Assembly (NCBI GenBank): GCA_963995505.1
Contig: OZ023182.1
Location: 16,405,619 to 16,469,618, forward strand
Source of the DNA: Hypericum androsaemum
Lineage: Eukaryota > Streptophyta > Magnoliopsida > Malpighiales > Hypericaceae
Direction: 5' to 3'
DNA length: 64,000 bases
The notes beneath the pieces were generated by a model, which searched no databases, was not told the origin of the DNA, and worked only from the letters and a program-made list of their open reading frames with translations. The translations under genes and the position numbers were made by a program. Below are positions 22,713-33,470 of this stretch, in pieces. Position 1 is the stretch's first letter. Every line of letters begins with the position of its first letter.

Positions 22713-23146
22713 TTTTTTATAATAATAATAAGATAATTATTCGGCTTTTGAATACCGAAGATTAAGAAAAAAGCAACTGCTGAACTCTTTATCATTATCT
22801 TTAGGGAATAATATACATACCATTTACCTTTCCGGAAAAAAAAAAAGCAACCCCACGTTGGGTTTTTTTCCTGGTGGGGGTCGAATTTTCTGACAAATCT
22901 AAGAATGGGGTTGTCAGAAAAAGTTTTCCTTGTCTGGGGTTGGTTAGAAACCGCACAAAATGTCGCGGTTTTATTTGCAAAAAAACTGCACAAAATAGTG
23001 CGGGTTTTGACCAAAAATGCACTATTTTGTGCGGTTTTAGTTGGAGCCGAGAGATGACAAAGTTTTGAGCCGATGTGAGCCGAGAGATGTCAAAGTGGAG
23101 CCGGGGAAAAAGATCCAATAAAAATATAGTTCTCTTTGTTGTGATT

Positions 23147-23206
23147 CGAACTCATGACCTCCCACTTCTTCAATAGTTGCTCTAACCAACTAAGCTACGA
23201 GAGATC
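23147..23206 (-). other. tRNA-like segment in foldback arm (left)
   Basis: On the minus strand the segment reads TAGCTTAGTTGGTTAGAGC (A-box-like), then about 30 nt, then GAGTTCGAATCAC (B-box-like). This is the internal pol III promoter layout of a tRNA or tRNA-derived SINE. It does not fold into a full tRNA by eye. Its mirror copy lies at 24179-24239 on the plus strand. Confidence 0.5.
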
Positions 23207-24178
23207 ATTGTTAGGAACTTTATAATAAATTATATAATATAAAATACGGAGCATTGTTCTCATTTATAAATGCATAATTGCTAATGCATTTATACTTTTA
23301 CACAATGATATTAACAAAACTAACCAACCTTTCACTCAAAAAAAATAATTAACCAAATATATATTCAAGTAATTCTCTACTTAGCTACGGAATTCGAACA
23401 TATATTATTATTACAATGAATAGTATATTCTATATGAAGTTAATATTTTCCTAAAAAAATATGAAGTTAATATAATTTAATATAACTTTTCATCAAAATA
23501 TAATTTAATATAACTTAATAGATGAGAACAATGCTCTCAATAATTTGTTCTTGTCAGTTTATAAGAAAATTATTACAATTAATGTTATATGATTATTATT
23601 ATTAATATTATTAATCAAGAAAAATTAACAAATATTTTAAAACAAATAAATACTTATTGTCAAAGAAAATCATTAATATTTTAAAACTAATCAGACTAGA
23701 ACTTCGACATCAAAGCAGATCGTTAATATTTATTTGTTTTAAAATATTTGTTAATTTTTCTTGATTACTAATATTAATTGTAATAATCATATACCATTAA
23801 TTGTAATAATATTCTTATAAACTAACAAGAACAAAGTATTGAGAGCATTGTTCTCGTCTATTAAGTTATATTAAATTATATTTTGATGAAAAGTTAAATT
23901 AAATTATATTAACTTCATATTTTTTTAGGAAAATATTAAATTCATATAGAATATACTATTCATTATAATAATAATATATGTTCGGATTCCGTAGCTAAGT
24001 AGAGAATTACTTGAATATATATTTGGTTAATTATTTTTTTTTGAATGAAAGGTTGGTTAGTTTTGTTAATGTCGTTGTGTAAAAGTATAAATGCATTAGC
24101 GATTATGCATTTATAAATGAGAACAATGCTCCGTATTTTATATTATATAATTTATTATAAAGTTCCTAACAATGATCT

Positions 24179-24239
24179 CTCGTAGCTTAGTTAGATAGAG
24201 CAACTATTGAAGAAGTGGGAGGTCATGAGTTCGAATCAT
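24179..24239 (+). other. tRNA-like segment in foldback arm (right)
   Basis: Mirror copy of 23147-23206: GTAGCTTAGTTAGATAGAGC ... GAGTTCGAATCAT on the plus strand, with two changes in the A box. Confidence 0.5.
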
Positions 24240-24717
24240 AACAAAGAGAACTATATTTTTATTGGATCTTTTTTCCCGGCTCCACTTTGACATCTCTTGG
24301 CTCAAAACTTTGTCATCTCTCGGCTCCAACTAAAACCGCACAAAATAGTGCGTTTTTGGTCAAAACCCGCACTATTTTGTGTAGTTTTTTTGCAAATAAA
24401 ACTGCGATATTTTGTGCGATTTCTAATCAACTCCAGACAAGAAAAACTTTTTCTGACAACCCCATTCTAAGATTTGTCGGAAAATTCGACCCCCACCAAA
24501 AAAAAACTCCCCCACGTTAGCCAATACGTAGTATAACACAGCCGTTCCCAGCACCACCATCCACCCACCCACTGCAATAAATGTTATAATATGATATGAC
24601 CCCAGCCGCCAGCCACTTGGTACTATAGCCCAATGATCCAAAATCTAATCCAGACACACCACCCTTCCCTTTTCCACGATCCTTCTAATATTAACCTCAC
24701 TCCTTCCGCTTCCCACT

Positions 24718-24726
24718 TATATATAT
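24718..24726 (+). promoter_or_regulatory. TATA box of the MAPKK gene
   Basis: TTATATATAT about 110 bp upstream of the ATG at 24835, followed by a pyrimidine-rich leader (CTCC/CTTTTC tracts) typical of plant 5' UTRs. Confidence 0.6.
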
Positions 24727-24834
24727 CCCCAAGAACCTTCCCCTTTCCTCCCCGCCTCTCACTCATTTCCTCTCCGCCTCTCCCCCTCCTCCGCCTCTTC
24801 TTTTCTTTTCTTTCTTCCTATTAATTAACCCTAA

Positions 24835-25791
24835 ATGGCCCTAGTCCGCGACCGCCGCCAAGTGAACCTCAGCCTCCCGCTCCCCGACCGCCGTCCCCGC
24901 TTCCCCTTACCCCTCCCACCGACCAACGCCGCAGCCGCCCCTGCCCCGTCCTCGGCCTTCAACGACCTCGAGAAGCTCCACGCTGTCGGAAACGGAAACG
25001 GCGGGACGGTCTATAAAGTCCGCCACAAGAAGACCTCCCAGGTCTACGCTTTGAAGCTCGTCCACGGCGATAGCGACGCCGTGGCCCGCCGCCAGGCGGC
25101 CCGCGAGATGGACATCCTCCGCCGCACGTCAAACTCTCCGTACGTCGTTCACTGCCACGACATCTGCGTGAAGCCGTCCGGGGACATCGCCATCCTCATG
25201 GAGTACATGGACGCCGGGTCCCTCGACACGCTCCTCCAGACCAAGGGCCCGTTCGCTGAGTCGGACCTGGCGTGCGTAGCGCGCCAGGTCCTCAGTGGGC
25301 TCGGGTACCTCCACGGGCTCAAGATCGTGCACCGCGACATCAAGCCGTCGAACCTCCTCGTCACCTCCGGGGGCGAGATCAAGATCGCCGACTTCGGGGT
25401 GAGCAAGATCCTGGGTCGTTCCCTGGACTGGTGCAACTCGTACGTGGGCACGTGCGCGTACATGAGCCCGGAGCGGTTCGACCCGGACGCGTACGGCGGG
25501 AACTACAACGGCTTCGCGGCGGACATCTGGAGCCTCGGGCTGACCTTGCTGGAGCTGTACATGGGGCACTTCCCGCTGCTGCCCGCCGGGCAGAGGCCCG
25601 ACTGGGCGACGCTAATGTGCGCCATCTGCTTCGGGGACCCGCCGCCGCTACCGGAAGGGGCCTCCGAGGAGTTCCGGAGCTTCGTGGGGTGCTGCCTGGA
25701 GAAGGAGTCCAGTAAGAGGTGGACGGTGGCGCAGCTGCTCTCCCACCCTTTTGTAAATCAGAAAAACGGGTCGGGGATCCGGTTAGGTTAG
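24835..25791 (+). CDS. MKK9: MAP kinase kinase, group D (MKK7/MKK9-like)
   Basis: A single-exon, 318-residue dual-specificity kinase that phosphorylates MAPKs in plant stress and hormone signalling. The N-terminus RDRRQVNLSLPLP (5-17) is the MAPK docking site. Kinase landmarks: Gly-rich loop VGNGNGGTVYKV (51-62), catalytic Lys74 (ALKLV), Glu91 of helix C, HRDIKPSN (166-173), DFG (186-188), SPE (211-213). The plant MAPKK activation motif S-x5-S lies at Ser196 and Ser202 (RSLDWCNSYVGTCAYMSPERF). Lack of introns and the MALVR start are typical of MKK7/8/9. The coding region is far more GC-rich than its surroundings. All catalytic residues are intact, so it should be functional. MKK9 versus MKK7 is inferred from the N-terminus. 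Confidence 0.95.
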   Translation: MALVRDRRQVNLSLPLPDRRPRFPLPLPPTNAAAAPAPSSAFNDLEKLHAVGNGNGGTVYKVRHKKTSQVYALKLVHGDSDAVARRQAAREMDILRRTSNSPYVVHCHDICVKPSGDIAILMEYMDAGSLDTLLQTKGPFAESDLACVARQVLSGLGYLHGLKIVHRDIKPSNLLVTSGGEIKIADFGVSKILGRSLDWCNSYVGTCAYMSPERFDPDAYGGNYNGFAADIWSLGLTLLELYMGHFPLLPAGQRPDWATLMCAICFGDPPPLPEGASEEFRSFVGCCLEKESSKRWTVAQLLSHPFVNQKNGSGIRLG

Positions 25792-26211
25792 GTTATGGTC
25801 TCCGAGATGACCCGATTTGATCCGTGGGTCGGGTTAAAGTTCTTTGTAACTTGTACATATGCGACCAGGATTCAATCGGATTAATTTTGATTCTATTAAT
25901 TTTATTTTTAATGTTAATTTCCCATCTCATCAGCCGTATATTATATATCCACCACTGAAATAACCTATGAATTAACGGAACTTTGCAACGGACATATTTG
26001 AAGTTCAACTGATCTAATATAATTAATCCACATCAGATAATTTTAAACAAATTAGCAATGAATTATTGCCTAGAAAAATGTTTATAGTTCCGAAGAAGGT
26101 TTTCTCTCAATAATTGCGGATGAGATGAGACCTGTTTTTTTACTTCAAATCCGTCTTTCAAGATTATCCTAAAGAATTAGATATTGTATAAAATAATCTG
26201 TATAGTGAAAG
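25792..26211. other. 3' flank of the MAPKK gene
   Basis: An AT-rich stretch with several AATAAA-like variants; presumably 3' UTR and terminator region. No other gene seen. Confidence 0.5.
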
Positions 26212-26221
26212 ATCCTGAATT

Positions 26222-26359
26222 TTTTTCTCCGGGGCTCCATATTGGACTCTGGTTCCATTTCGGGGTAGGTCGGGGGCTTTCTGTTGTAGATACATTTAAC
26301 TTTCTGTTTTTTTTTTGCTTCTTGTTTTTCTTATTTTAATAAAATTTTACTTATAAAAA
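26222..26359 (+). mobile_element. Short retroposon with target duplication
   Basis: A 138-bp insert ending TTTTACTTATAAAAA, flanked by the 10-bp direct repeat ATCCTGAATT (26212-26221 and 26360-26369). The A-rich end and long target duplication indicate target-primed insertion of a 5'-truncated LINE or a SINE. Confidence 0.7.
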
Positions 26360-26369
26360 ATCCTGAATT

Positions 26370-27588
26370 GGAAATTTTTTACATGGAAAATATTCGCAGG
26401 CAGCAGAAGCCTATTATCTAAATAATTACTAACTAAACTGCTGCGACACTACTTCACATATATCTTATTGGCTTGTGTTGACGTATAACATTGACTTTGA
26501 ACCTCTTAATTTCTTCTGTAACGAAGCGACCAAGAAACCTCTCGCATCTTGTCTAGATTCATAAACTTCGTTTGCGATTTGTTGAGGTTTGGACTTATTC
26601 AAGTATTTAAGTCATGAAAAGAGTAACAACTTCCGTCTTTAGGCAAACCAAAGCCTCCTCAAACATTTTTTTTATAAATAAAAGTATATTATTCTTCAAA
26701 AAATACCAAAGAAATTTACATCCAGATAATTATAACTCATATAGAACCGGATAAATATCTATCGACAGAGTACCTACCAGATTAATACTATCTAACTCTC
26801 TTAATTAAGCCTCCTCTAATATAGGAAAAAAATCTCTTCTATTCGTTTCCAGAGGTTGTAATTTCTGGACAGTAATCCTAAATTTTCTATATTTTTTACT
26901 TCAATTAATATTTATTCTTGTTTAGATCTGTGTAGATGGCTAATCTACATGGAATTAATGAAATAGAGTTGGTATTTCGTAATTATTTTATAACCTCTTT
27001 TACCAACTAAATAAAAAATATGCTCTTTTATTTCCGGGTCATGACTATTCAATCACTTGAATATTCTATAGACAAAAAAAAAGACTATTTTCTTTACTTG
27101 CCGTTAACTGCAATCCGGCAGCTGGTTTCCCGGTAGATTCCGTTGCCCCACCAATACCAACTTGCAAAGCACCCACCAAAAGCACGTGCTTTTTATGATA
27201 TCGATGGACAAGCTGCACTTCTGCTTCATAAATAAAGTGGAGTGCTGACAAAAAAATATTAAAAATAAAGTAGATAATAAGACATACAAATAAAATTAGT
27301 AATATAATAAAATACGCTAGATAGCCTAAATAAATTAGATTCGCGTGTGTTACTTATTGTCAATAGGTAAATTATTTAAAAGTACGAAATAGTGATATGT
27401 TAAAATACGAAAACAACAATCTTTAAGAAAATAAAACAAAGTGGTGGGGGTCATTGATGGGTCACCAAATGTCCGTTCAACTAGCAACTTGCCAAATATG
27501 TCAATTTCAGTACACGCAAGTGCATGAATATGGCTGGCTCTTAGTGATTATTACAGAACAAAATTAGCCACCATCATGGATGACGATG
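26370..27588. other. AT-rich intergenic region
   Basis: No supported gene. Short frames near 27066-27289 lack domains. No RNA gene recognised. Confidence 0.5.
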
Positions 27589-28775
27589 TGTCACGACCAA
27601 GAAGTGACAAATATCTGAGGTTTAAAATATCTTGCTAGGCATCAGACTTTATTAAAAGCTAAAAACGTACTCAATAAATAGAAAACGAACAATTGTCATC
27701 AAATTCAAATTCACGCAGTCGGAAAAAAACATCCGCCTTTATTTTTTTTTTTGCAAAGAAAATAGTGATGAAGCATGCATGCAAGCCGAACCCTCTACTC
27801 CCGATCCCGGACCTCAGCGGAACCATCTGAAACACACACGACTAATGTGAGTTGATTAACTCAGTAAGTGAAACTAAAACGAATATAATTCACAACGAGA
27901 TCAATACGCGAACATAAATACACTGAATACTCTGTGAAGCAACAAGGGAGCAAAAAAGGATCCCCTATCCGACTAACATACAAAGACTCCGGAGCCTAAC
28001 ATATTCATGACGGGATTCTCGGAGGCCCAGAAAGTACCCCTCCGTTCTCGCGTTGCGGGGCCAAAGGACGGAAGGGTATCCCTACGAGCCCAGATAATTT
28101 CTGCACTCCCTATCCATTTGATCACACGCACCTAGGGTTACTCGGTTGCCCCTTTGAAGCGCTGCGCACGAACTATAGGGCCCAAAAGGTACAAAAATAA
28201 TCCCGCATGACGGAACATAACATAAAAACTATATCCACATTGAAACTTATACTCACATCCGAACAGAATTGGTTTCGTAAACAAACAAAAAAACAGAATC
28301 AGATCCATAAATGAAAACATAATCAGAATATCAGAATAAGTCAGAAACTTAAATTGAGCCATGTGTGTTCAGAATCATAAAACCCTCGATTTACGATTTC
28401 TACTTACCTAACGTAGCTCCTAGATCCTTAAACCTCCAATGATCCGTCTGAAGCCCCGTAGGTTCGTCCTCTTCACCCTTCTCGTGCGGTGATTCTCGGA
28501 TGATTTCGTCCCCTCCTAGCACCTCCTCCCGGGTCAGATCTCGCTCCTCGCCTTTACAGAGAGAAGAGATTTGTGGTTGTTATCTCTGTGGTAGAATGGA
28601 CGGCCTAAGGGCCTATTTAACATAGTTTTCGGGGCTACAAACCCTAATCTGCCCTAGTTACCCTAACACAGTTAAGGTTATGGGAAATTACCTTTTGCCC
28701 CTCAAATTTTGTTAGGACATGCCAATTGCTCCTTTAAACTTAGAAAATTATCACTTTAGTTTCTCAATTCTTACA
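27589..28775 (-). repeat. Chromovirus 3' LTR
   Basis: 1187 bp. It is longer than its partner by a segment near 28010-28070 that the other LTR lost between GACGG repeats. Confidence 0.95.
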
Positions 28776-30855
28776 TTCTTTCCCCCTTAAAATGAAGTTT
28801 GTCCTCAAACTTACTTGTGAACTTACTTGTGCATTCGAAGAGGTAAGGGTACTTCTCCTTCATTTCCGAGCTCAACTCCCAGGTGGCTTCCCTCTCTGTG
28901 TGATTACTCCATTGCACCTTGACATATTCAATAGTCCTCCGGCGAAGCTGTTGGAGTTTAGCATCAACAATTCTCAGAGGTACCTCCTCATAGCTTACAT
29001 CCGGACGAACCTCTGTCGGAATATCTTGTACTACATGTCCCTCCCTTGGGATGTATTTTCGTAGCATCGGCACGTGGAATACATCATGTACTCCAACTAA
29101 GCTCGGAGGCAAGGCCAACCGGTAAGCTAACTTCCCTATCCGTTGGATCACGTCAAATGGTCCAATATATCGTGGACTCAGTTTTCCCTTGACTCCAAAC
29201 CTTCAAATTCCTTTGGTAGGTGATACCTTCAAGAATACGTGATCCCCGATTTCAAATTCTATTTCCCTCCGATGCTGGTCTGCAAATTTTTTCTGTCGGT
29301 CCTGAGTTGCTTGGATTCGACTTCGTATTATTGGTACTTTTTCAGTCAGCTCTCTGAACATATCCGGGCCAAGAATTTCCTTCTCTCCTATCTCGTTCCA
29401 ACTGATGGGTGACCGACACTTCCTGCCGTACAGCACCTCATATGGAGCCATTCATATACTTGCCTGGAAGCTGTTATTATAGGCGAATTCCACTAATGGC
29501 AGATGTCCCTCCCAGTTCCCCCCGAAATCTAACACACAAGCTCTTAGCAAATCTTCTAGGGTCTGTATGGTCCGTTCAGATTATCCATCTGTCTGCGGAT
29601 GGAATGCTGTGCTGAACTGTAATTTTGTCCCCAGTGCCTTCTGTATACTGCTCCAAAATTTGGACAAAAATCTGGTATCTCTATGTAGCCTCACTATCTC
29701 TCTTATGTACAGTTCTGCCATTTGCTCAATAGACATTCCTATCTTATATGCTAAGAAGTGGGCTGACTTGGTGAGGCGGTCTACTACTACGCATACCGCA
29801 TCCTTACCTTGAAGGTTCCCCGGGAGTCCCATCACAAAATCTATTGTAATCTTCTCCCACTTCCACTCAGAAATCTCTAATGGTTGTAGGGGGCCGGCTA
29901 GTCGTTGGTGCTCTGCCTTAACCAATTGACATACCATGCAACTGGCTACAAAGTCGGCTATCTCTTTCTTCATGCCGGACCACCAAAAATTGAGTTTAAG
30001 ATCTTGATACATCTTGGTCCCTCCCGGATGTCCTGCATAGCGAGCAGTATGGGCCTCTTCCAATACTTTATTCTTTAGTTCCTTGGCTGCTGGCACACAT
30101 ATTCTATTCTGGTAGTAGAGATAGTTATCGGCTCCAATATGGAAGCCTGCTAGTTCCCCTCGTTCAACTTGCTGTCTGAGGGCCATGAGGGTTGCGTCCT
30201 TGCGTTGTCCCTCACCTAGTTGAGTTTGCAATATAGGCTCTAGTTCCATGCTTGCCACTAGACTGGCTGAGTAATCAGGGTCTTCCAGCCCCAGACTTCT
30301 CAACTCTCGTATCCGTCCTTCTTGTGTTGTAAGCCCGTTCCCAACTTGGTCTTTCCTGCTAAGAGCATCCGCTACAACATTAGCCTTTCCTGGGTGGTAG
30401 TGTATCACAATATCATAATCTTTAATCAATTCTAGCCACCTTCGTTGTCTCATATTCAGTTCCTTCTGTGTGAAGATGTATTTGAGGCTTTTGTGATCCG
30501 TGTACATCTCGCAGCGAACCCCATATAGATAATGTCTCTATATCTTCAGTGCGTGAACCACTGCTGCTAGCTCCAGGTCATGAGTAGGGTAGTTCTTTTC
30601 GTATGGCTTAAGTTGTCTTGATGCATAAGCGATCACTTTATCCTCTTACATAAGTACACATCCCAACCCATTTCTTGATGCATCACTGTAGATAACATAA
30701 TCCTTCCCTTCGCTGGGTTGCGCCTGTATGGGAGCTGATAGCATTCTCTTCTTTAGTTCCCGGAAGCTTTGTTCACACTCCTCACTCCATGTAAACTTTA
30801 CCCCCTTTTGAGTTAACCGGGTTAATGGCATGGCTATCCTAGAGAACCCTTCCAC
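28771..30855 (-). pseudogene. Chromovirus RNase H, integrase and chromodomain
   Basis: A single frame broken by stops: RNase H from 30855 (YSDASRNGLGCVLM, stop at 30646-30648, then the continuation to [12 protein letters not shown] at 30507). Integrase follows with its HHCC finger ([15 protein letters not shown] ... [11 protein letters not shown]) and core ([22 protein letters not shown]). Further stops lie at 29581, near 29452 and at 29203. The C-terminal part ([20 protein letters not shown]) is a chromodomain, which marks the chromovirus clade, probably Tekay/Del-like. Most stops are CGA to TGA, CAA to TAA or TGG to TAG changes, the signature of methyl-cytosine decay. Confidence 0.9.
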
Positions 30856-30937
30856 AAATCATCGATAATAGCCTGCCAAACCCAAGAAACTATGCACATC
30901 TGACACGGTACTTGGAGGCTGCCATCCTACAACTGTC

Positions 30938-31745
30938 TCAATCTTGCTGGAGTTTACAGACACTCCTTCCTTGGATATAACGTTCAAGGAAGGCAACTTT
31001 CTCGAGCCAAAATTCACACTTCTTCAACTTGGCGTATATCTGTTCCTTCCGTAGTATTTGTAGGACCATCCTTAAGTGCTCTTCATGTTGCTTCTTACTT
31101 GGTGAATACACCAGGATGTCATCAATAAATACCACCACACATTTATCCAAGTACGGTCGGAAGGTCCGATTCATCAAGTCCATGAATATCGCCAGAGCAT
31201 TTGTCAATCCAAAGGGCATCACCAGAAACTCGTAATGTCCATATCTAGTACGAAAGGCTGTCAAATGCACATCTCCATCCCTAATCTTTAGTTGGTGATA
31301 GCCCGAGCACAGGTCTATTTTGGAGAACACTTGCGCTCCCTTCAACTGATCAAACAGGTCTTCAATTCTGGGTAGGGGGTATTTATTCTTAATGGTGAGC
31401 TTATTTAACTCACGATAATCCATACATATCCTCATGGAGCCATCTTTCTTCTTCACGAATAACACCGGTGCTCCCCATGGTGAGACACTTGGTCTAATGA
31501 ACTCCTTTTTGAGCAAGTCCACCAGCTGTATTTTTAGCTCTTTTAGTTCTGCTGGAGCCATGCGATAAGGCGCCTTGGATACCGGTCTTGCTTCGGGAAT
31601 CAGTTCAATCTGGAACTCCACTTCGTGATCTGGTGGTACCCCTTGTATCTCCTCTGGGAATACATCTGAGAAGTCTCTAACAACTAGAATATGGTCTAAT
31701 AAAGTCTCGCTCTGCGTATCCATGGTAGTAGCTAGGTAAGCTACG
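30938..31745 (-). pseudogene. Chromovirus reverse transcriptase
   Basis: The frame shows the linker after protease ([15 protein letters not shown]), the [18 protein letters not shown] motif, [36 protein letters not shown], the [16 protein letters not shown] fingers and the active site [11 protein letters not shown] (a normal FIDD). A one-base loss near 30980 shifts the frame after EKVAFLE; the other frame continues to 30861, where a TGA interrupts. Upstream of 31745 the minus strand has no protease or gag, which is the breakpoint of the inverted block. Confidence 0.9.
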
Positions 31746-32038
31746 GCACCAGTAAGTAAGTGATTAGTGTAGCCTGAGAAAATAGTGAAAGATTGTGATT
31801 TCGTGATATTCTGTGATTGTGATTATTTCGTGGTGTTCTGTAATCGTGTTTTTCATGTTTACGATACGGTAATTATGTGCTTATCTACTTATATGCTCAG
31901 AATCTTGGTAATTTCGTGGCTGATCTTGAGATTCTGATTTCGATAGCTCTGAGATTGAAATTTTAAGATGCTTATGGCTTCGAGATTTAAGAAATGAATT
32001 AGTTATGAATGTAAATTAATGTCGTAGTAACAACCTAT
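31746..32038 (+). other. T-rich leader upstream of plus-strand gag, intron-like
   Basis: A T- and G-rich non-coding stretch between the RT start and the gag N-terminus. It begins near donor-like sequences (CTAG|GTAAGC near 31736, CCA|GTAAGTAAG near 31758) and ends with an acceptor-like CCTATCAG at 32038. It could be a leader intron or promoter for the plus-strand gag. This is inference from motifs only. Confidence 0.3.
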
Positions 32039-33128
32039 CAGGGCAGGAATTCATCACACCGCAAACCAGAAGTCGAGCATCCAGGAGACAAGATTCAAGA
32101 CAGGGTGCAAATACTGGGCTGCCTCCATTTGCCGCCAGGAATGCGCAAGTTACCAATGCACGAGCTGCTACCGCCACTGAGGTGCCCTCTGGCTCAAATG
32201 CGCATGCTGACCCAAGTGCGTATGCCGAGTCAGATGCGCAATCTGCCACCAATGTGCATGTCAATGGCCCGGCTGCTCCTGGTCTGCACCCAGCAGGGTT
32301 AAACACAGAAGGTGCACTGTTGCAAATTCTGAACCTATTAGTTCAGCAATGCCAGCCGGCAGCTGCAGTCGCCGTGCCACAGCCTGTACCTGTACCTGTA
32401 CCCCAACCCACCATAGGGGGTTACCGGAAATTCCTGAGAGTTAAACCACCCTCTTTCGATGGTTCAGAAGACCCAATACAGGTAGAAGATTGGGTAATTG
32501 AGATGGAGAAGGCCTTTGATATCGCTCACACCCAGCCCATAGAGAAAGTGAAGTATGCTACTTATGCGCTGAAGGGCGATGCTCGTAGGTGGTGGGAGAC
32601 CTAGGACAGGATCCGTCGGGACAAGAGGGCGGATGAGGCAGCAGCGGAAGCAGAAGTGTATGGCCGGGAAGAATTCCTGAGAGATTTCAGGGGTCACTTC
32701 ATTTTGTCGGCCAAAAAGAGAGAGAAGGCGCGAGAATTTGATCAGTTGGTGCAGGGGAACATGACTGTGTCGGAATACGACCGAGAGTTTTCTAGATTTT
32801 CAATCTTCAAGTCAATGGCTACTCTTGATGAAGAGGCTCAAGCTAGGAAATTCGAGGATGGGCTCGCAGATGATATCAAGAAGTTGGTGGTATCCTTCCT
32901 CTTGCCCTCCTATTTGGAGGTACTCCACAGAGCGCTGGTAATCGAACAGACGCAAAACCTATGCCAAAAGAGGGCAGAGAAGGAGATTGCAAAGAGGAAA
33001 GGGGGACCCGATATAGGGAATCAGTATACTGAATCAACCAAAAGACCCTACCACCCACCCCCTGCTAGAAACATGAACGCGTGGTGTGGGAGATACAATC
33101 GTGCGGGACACAATCAGGATCAGTGCAG

Positions 33129-33201
33129 GTGAATAGCATGTTATTTCAAGCAACCAGAATATTTGAACTTTAATTTAGGAGTGTAACATGTATTCTTATA
33201 G
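33129..33201 (+). other. Intron 1 in plus-strand gag
   Basis: 73 bp, CAGTGCAG|GTGAATAG ... TTCTTATAG|GTGG, AT-rich, with in-frame stops. Its removal changes the frame by one, exactly as needed to join the two knuckle-bearing frames. It yields the spacing C-R-x-x-T-G-A-C-F-x-C-G, which is the usual junction between the two zinc-knuckle motifs in plant chromovirus gags. Confidence 0.8.
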
Positions 33202-33401
33202 GTGGATTACTGGAGCATGCTTTCAGTGTGGGAAGATGGGACACCGATTGGCAAAATGTCTAGAGATGCATGCACGGGGCCCAACGGTGACCAACTCTAA
33301 TGGCCGCACTCCTGCAGGAGGGAACCCACCACCGAGAGCTACGGCACGGGTGTACGCACTCAACCAGATAGAAGCTGGGCAACGGGGAGATGTGGTAACA
33401 G

Positions 33402-33470
33402 GTAAATACTTGCTTGGTAAATTATTTGTGTCGCTAAGAGAATACCATTAAGTTTAGGACCATATCGCAG
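33402..33470 (+). other. Intron 2 in plus-strand protease leader
   Basis: 69 bp, GTAACAG|GTAAATAC ... ATATCGCAG|GAAAAT. It contains stop codons. Removal joins DVVTG to KFLVAGFLANSIFDSGA, reproducing the conserved VVTG-x-FL-...-FDSGA start of gypsy proteases without gap. Confidence 0.8.

Larger units (their letters stand above)
22860..24509. mobile_element. Foldback (MULE-type) element 1
   Basis: A near-perfect inverted repeat of about 800 bp per arm with a short central loop (about 23640-23720). It is bounded by the 9-bp direct repeat CCCCACGTT (22851-22859 and 24510-24518). Tips read GGGTTTTTTTCC and, inverted, GAGTTTTTTTTTGG. The outer arms contain AAACCGCACAAAAT...GTGCGG units and a tRNA-like segment. 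No transposase is seen. The 9-bp duplication and long arms fit foldback Mutator-like elements. The family recurs at 62864-63955. Confidence 0.9.

Noticed and set aside
23147..23206. Functional tRNA gene
   Set aside because: A and B boxes are tRNA-like, but no full cloverleaf could be drawn and the sequence is duplicated as part of a foldback.
25129..25715. Antisense and shifted ORFs over the MAPKK
   Set aside because: Shadow frames of a GC-rich exon; the kinase frame has complete motifs.
27066..27289. 61-codon minus-strand frames
   Set aside because: No homology recognised, AT-rich surroundings, no splice partners.
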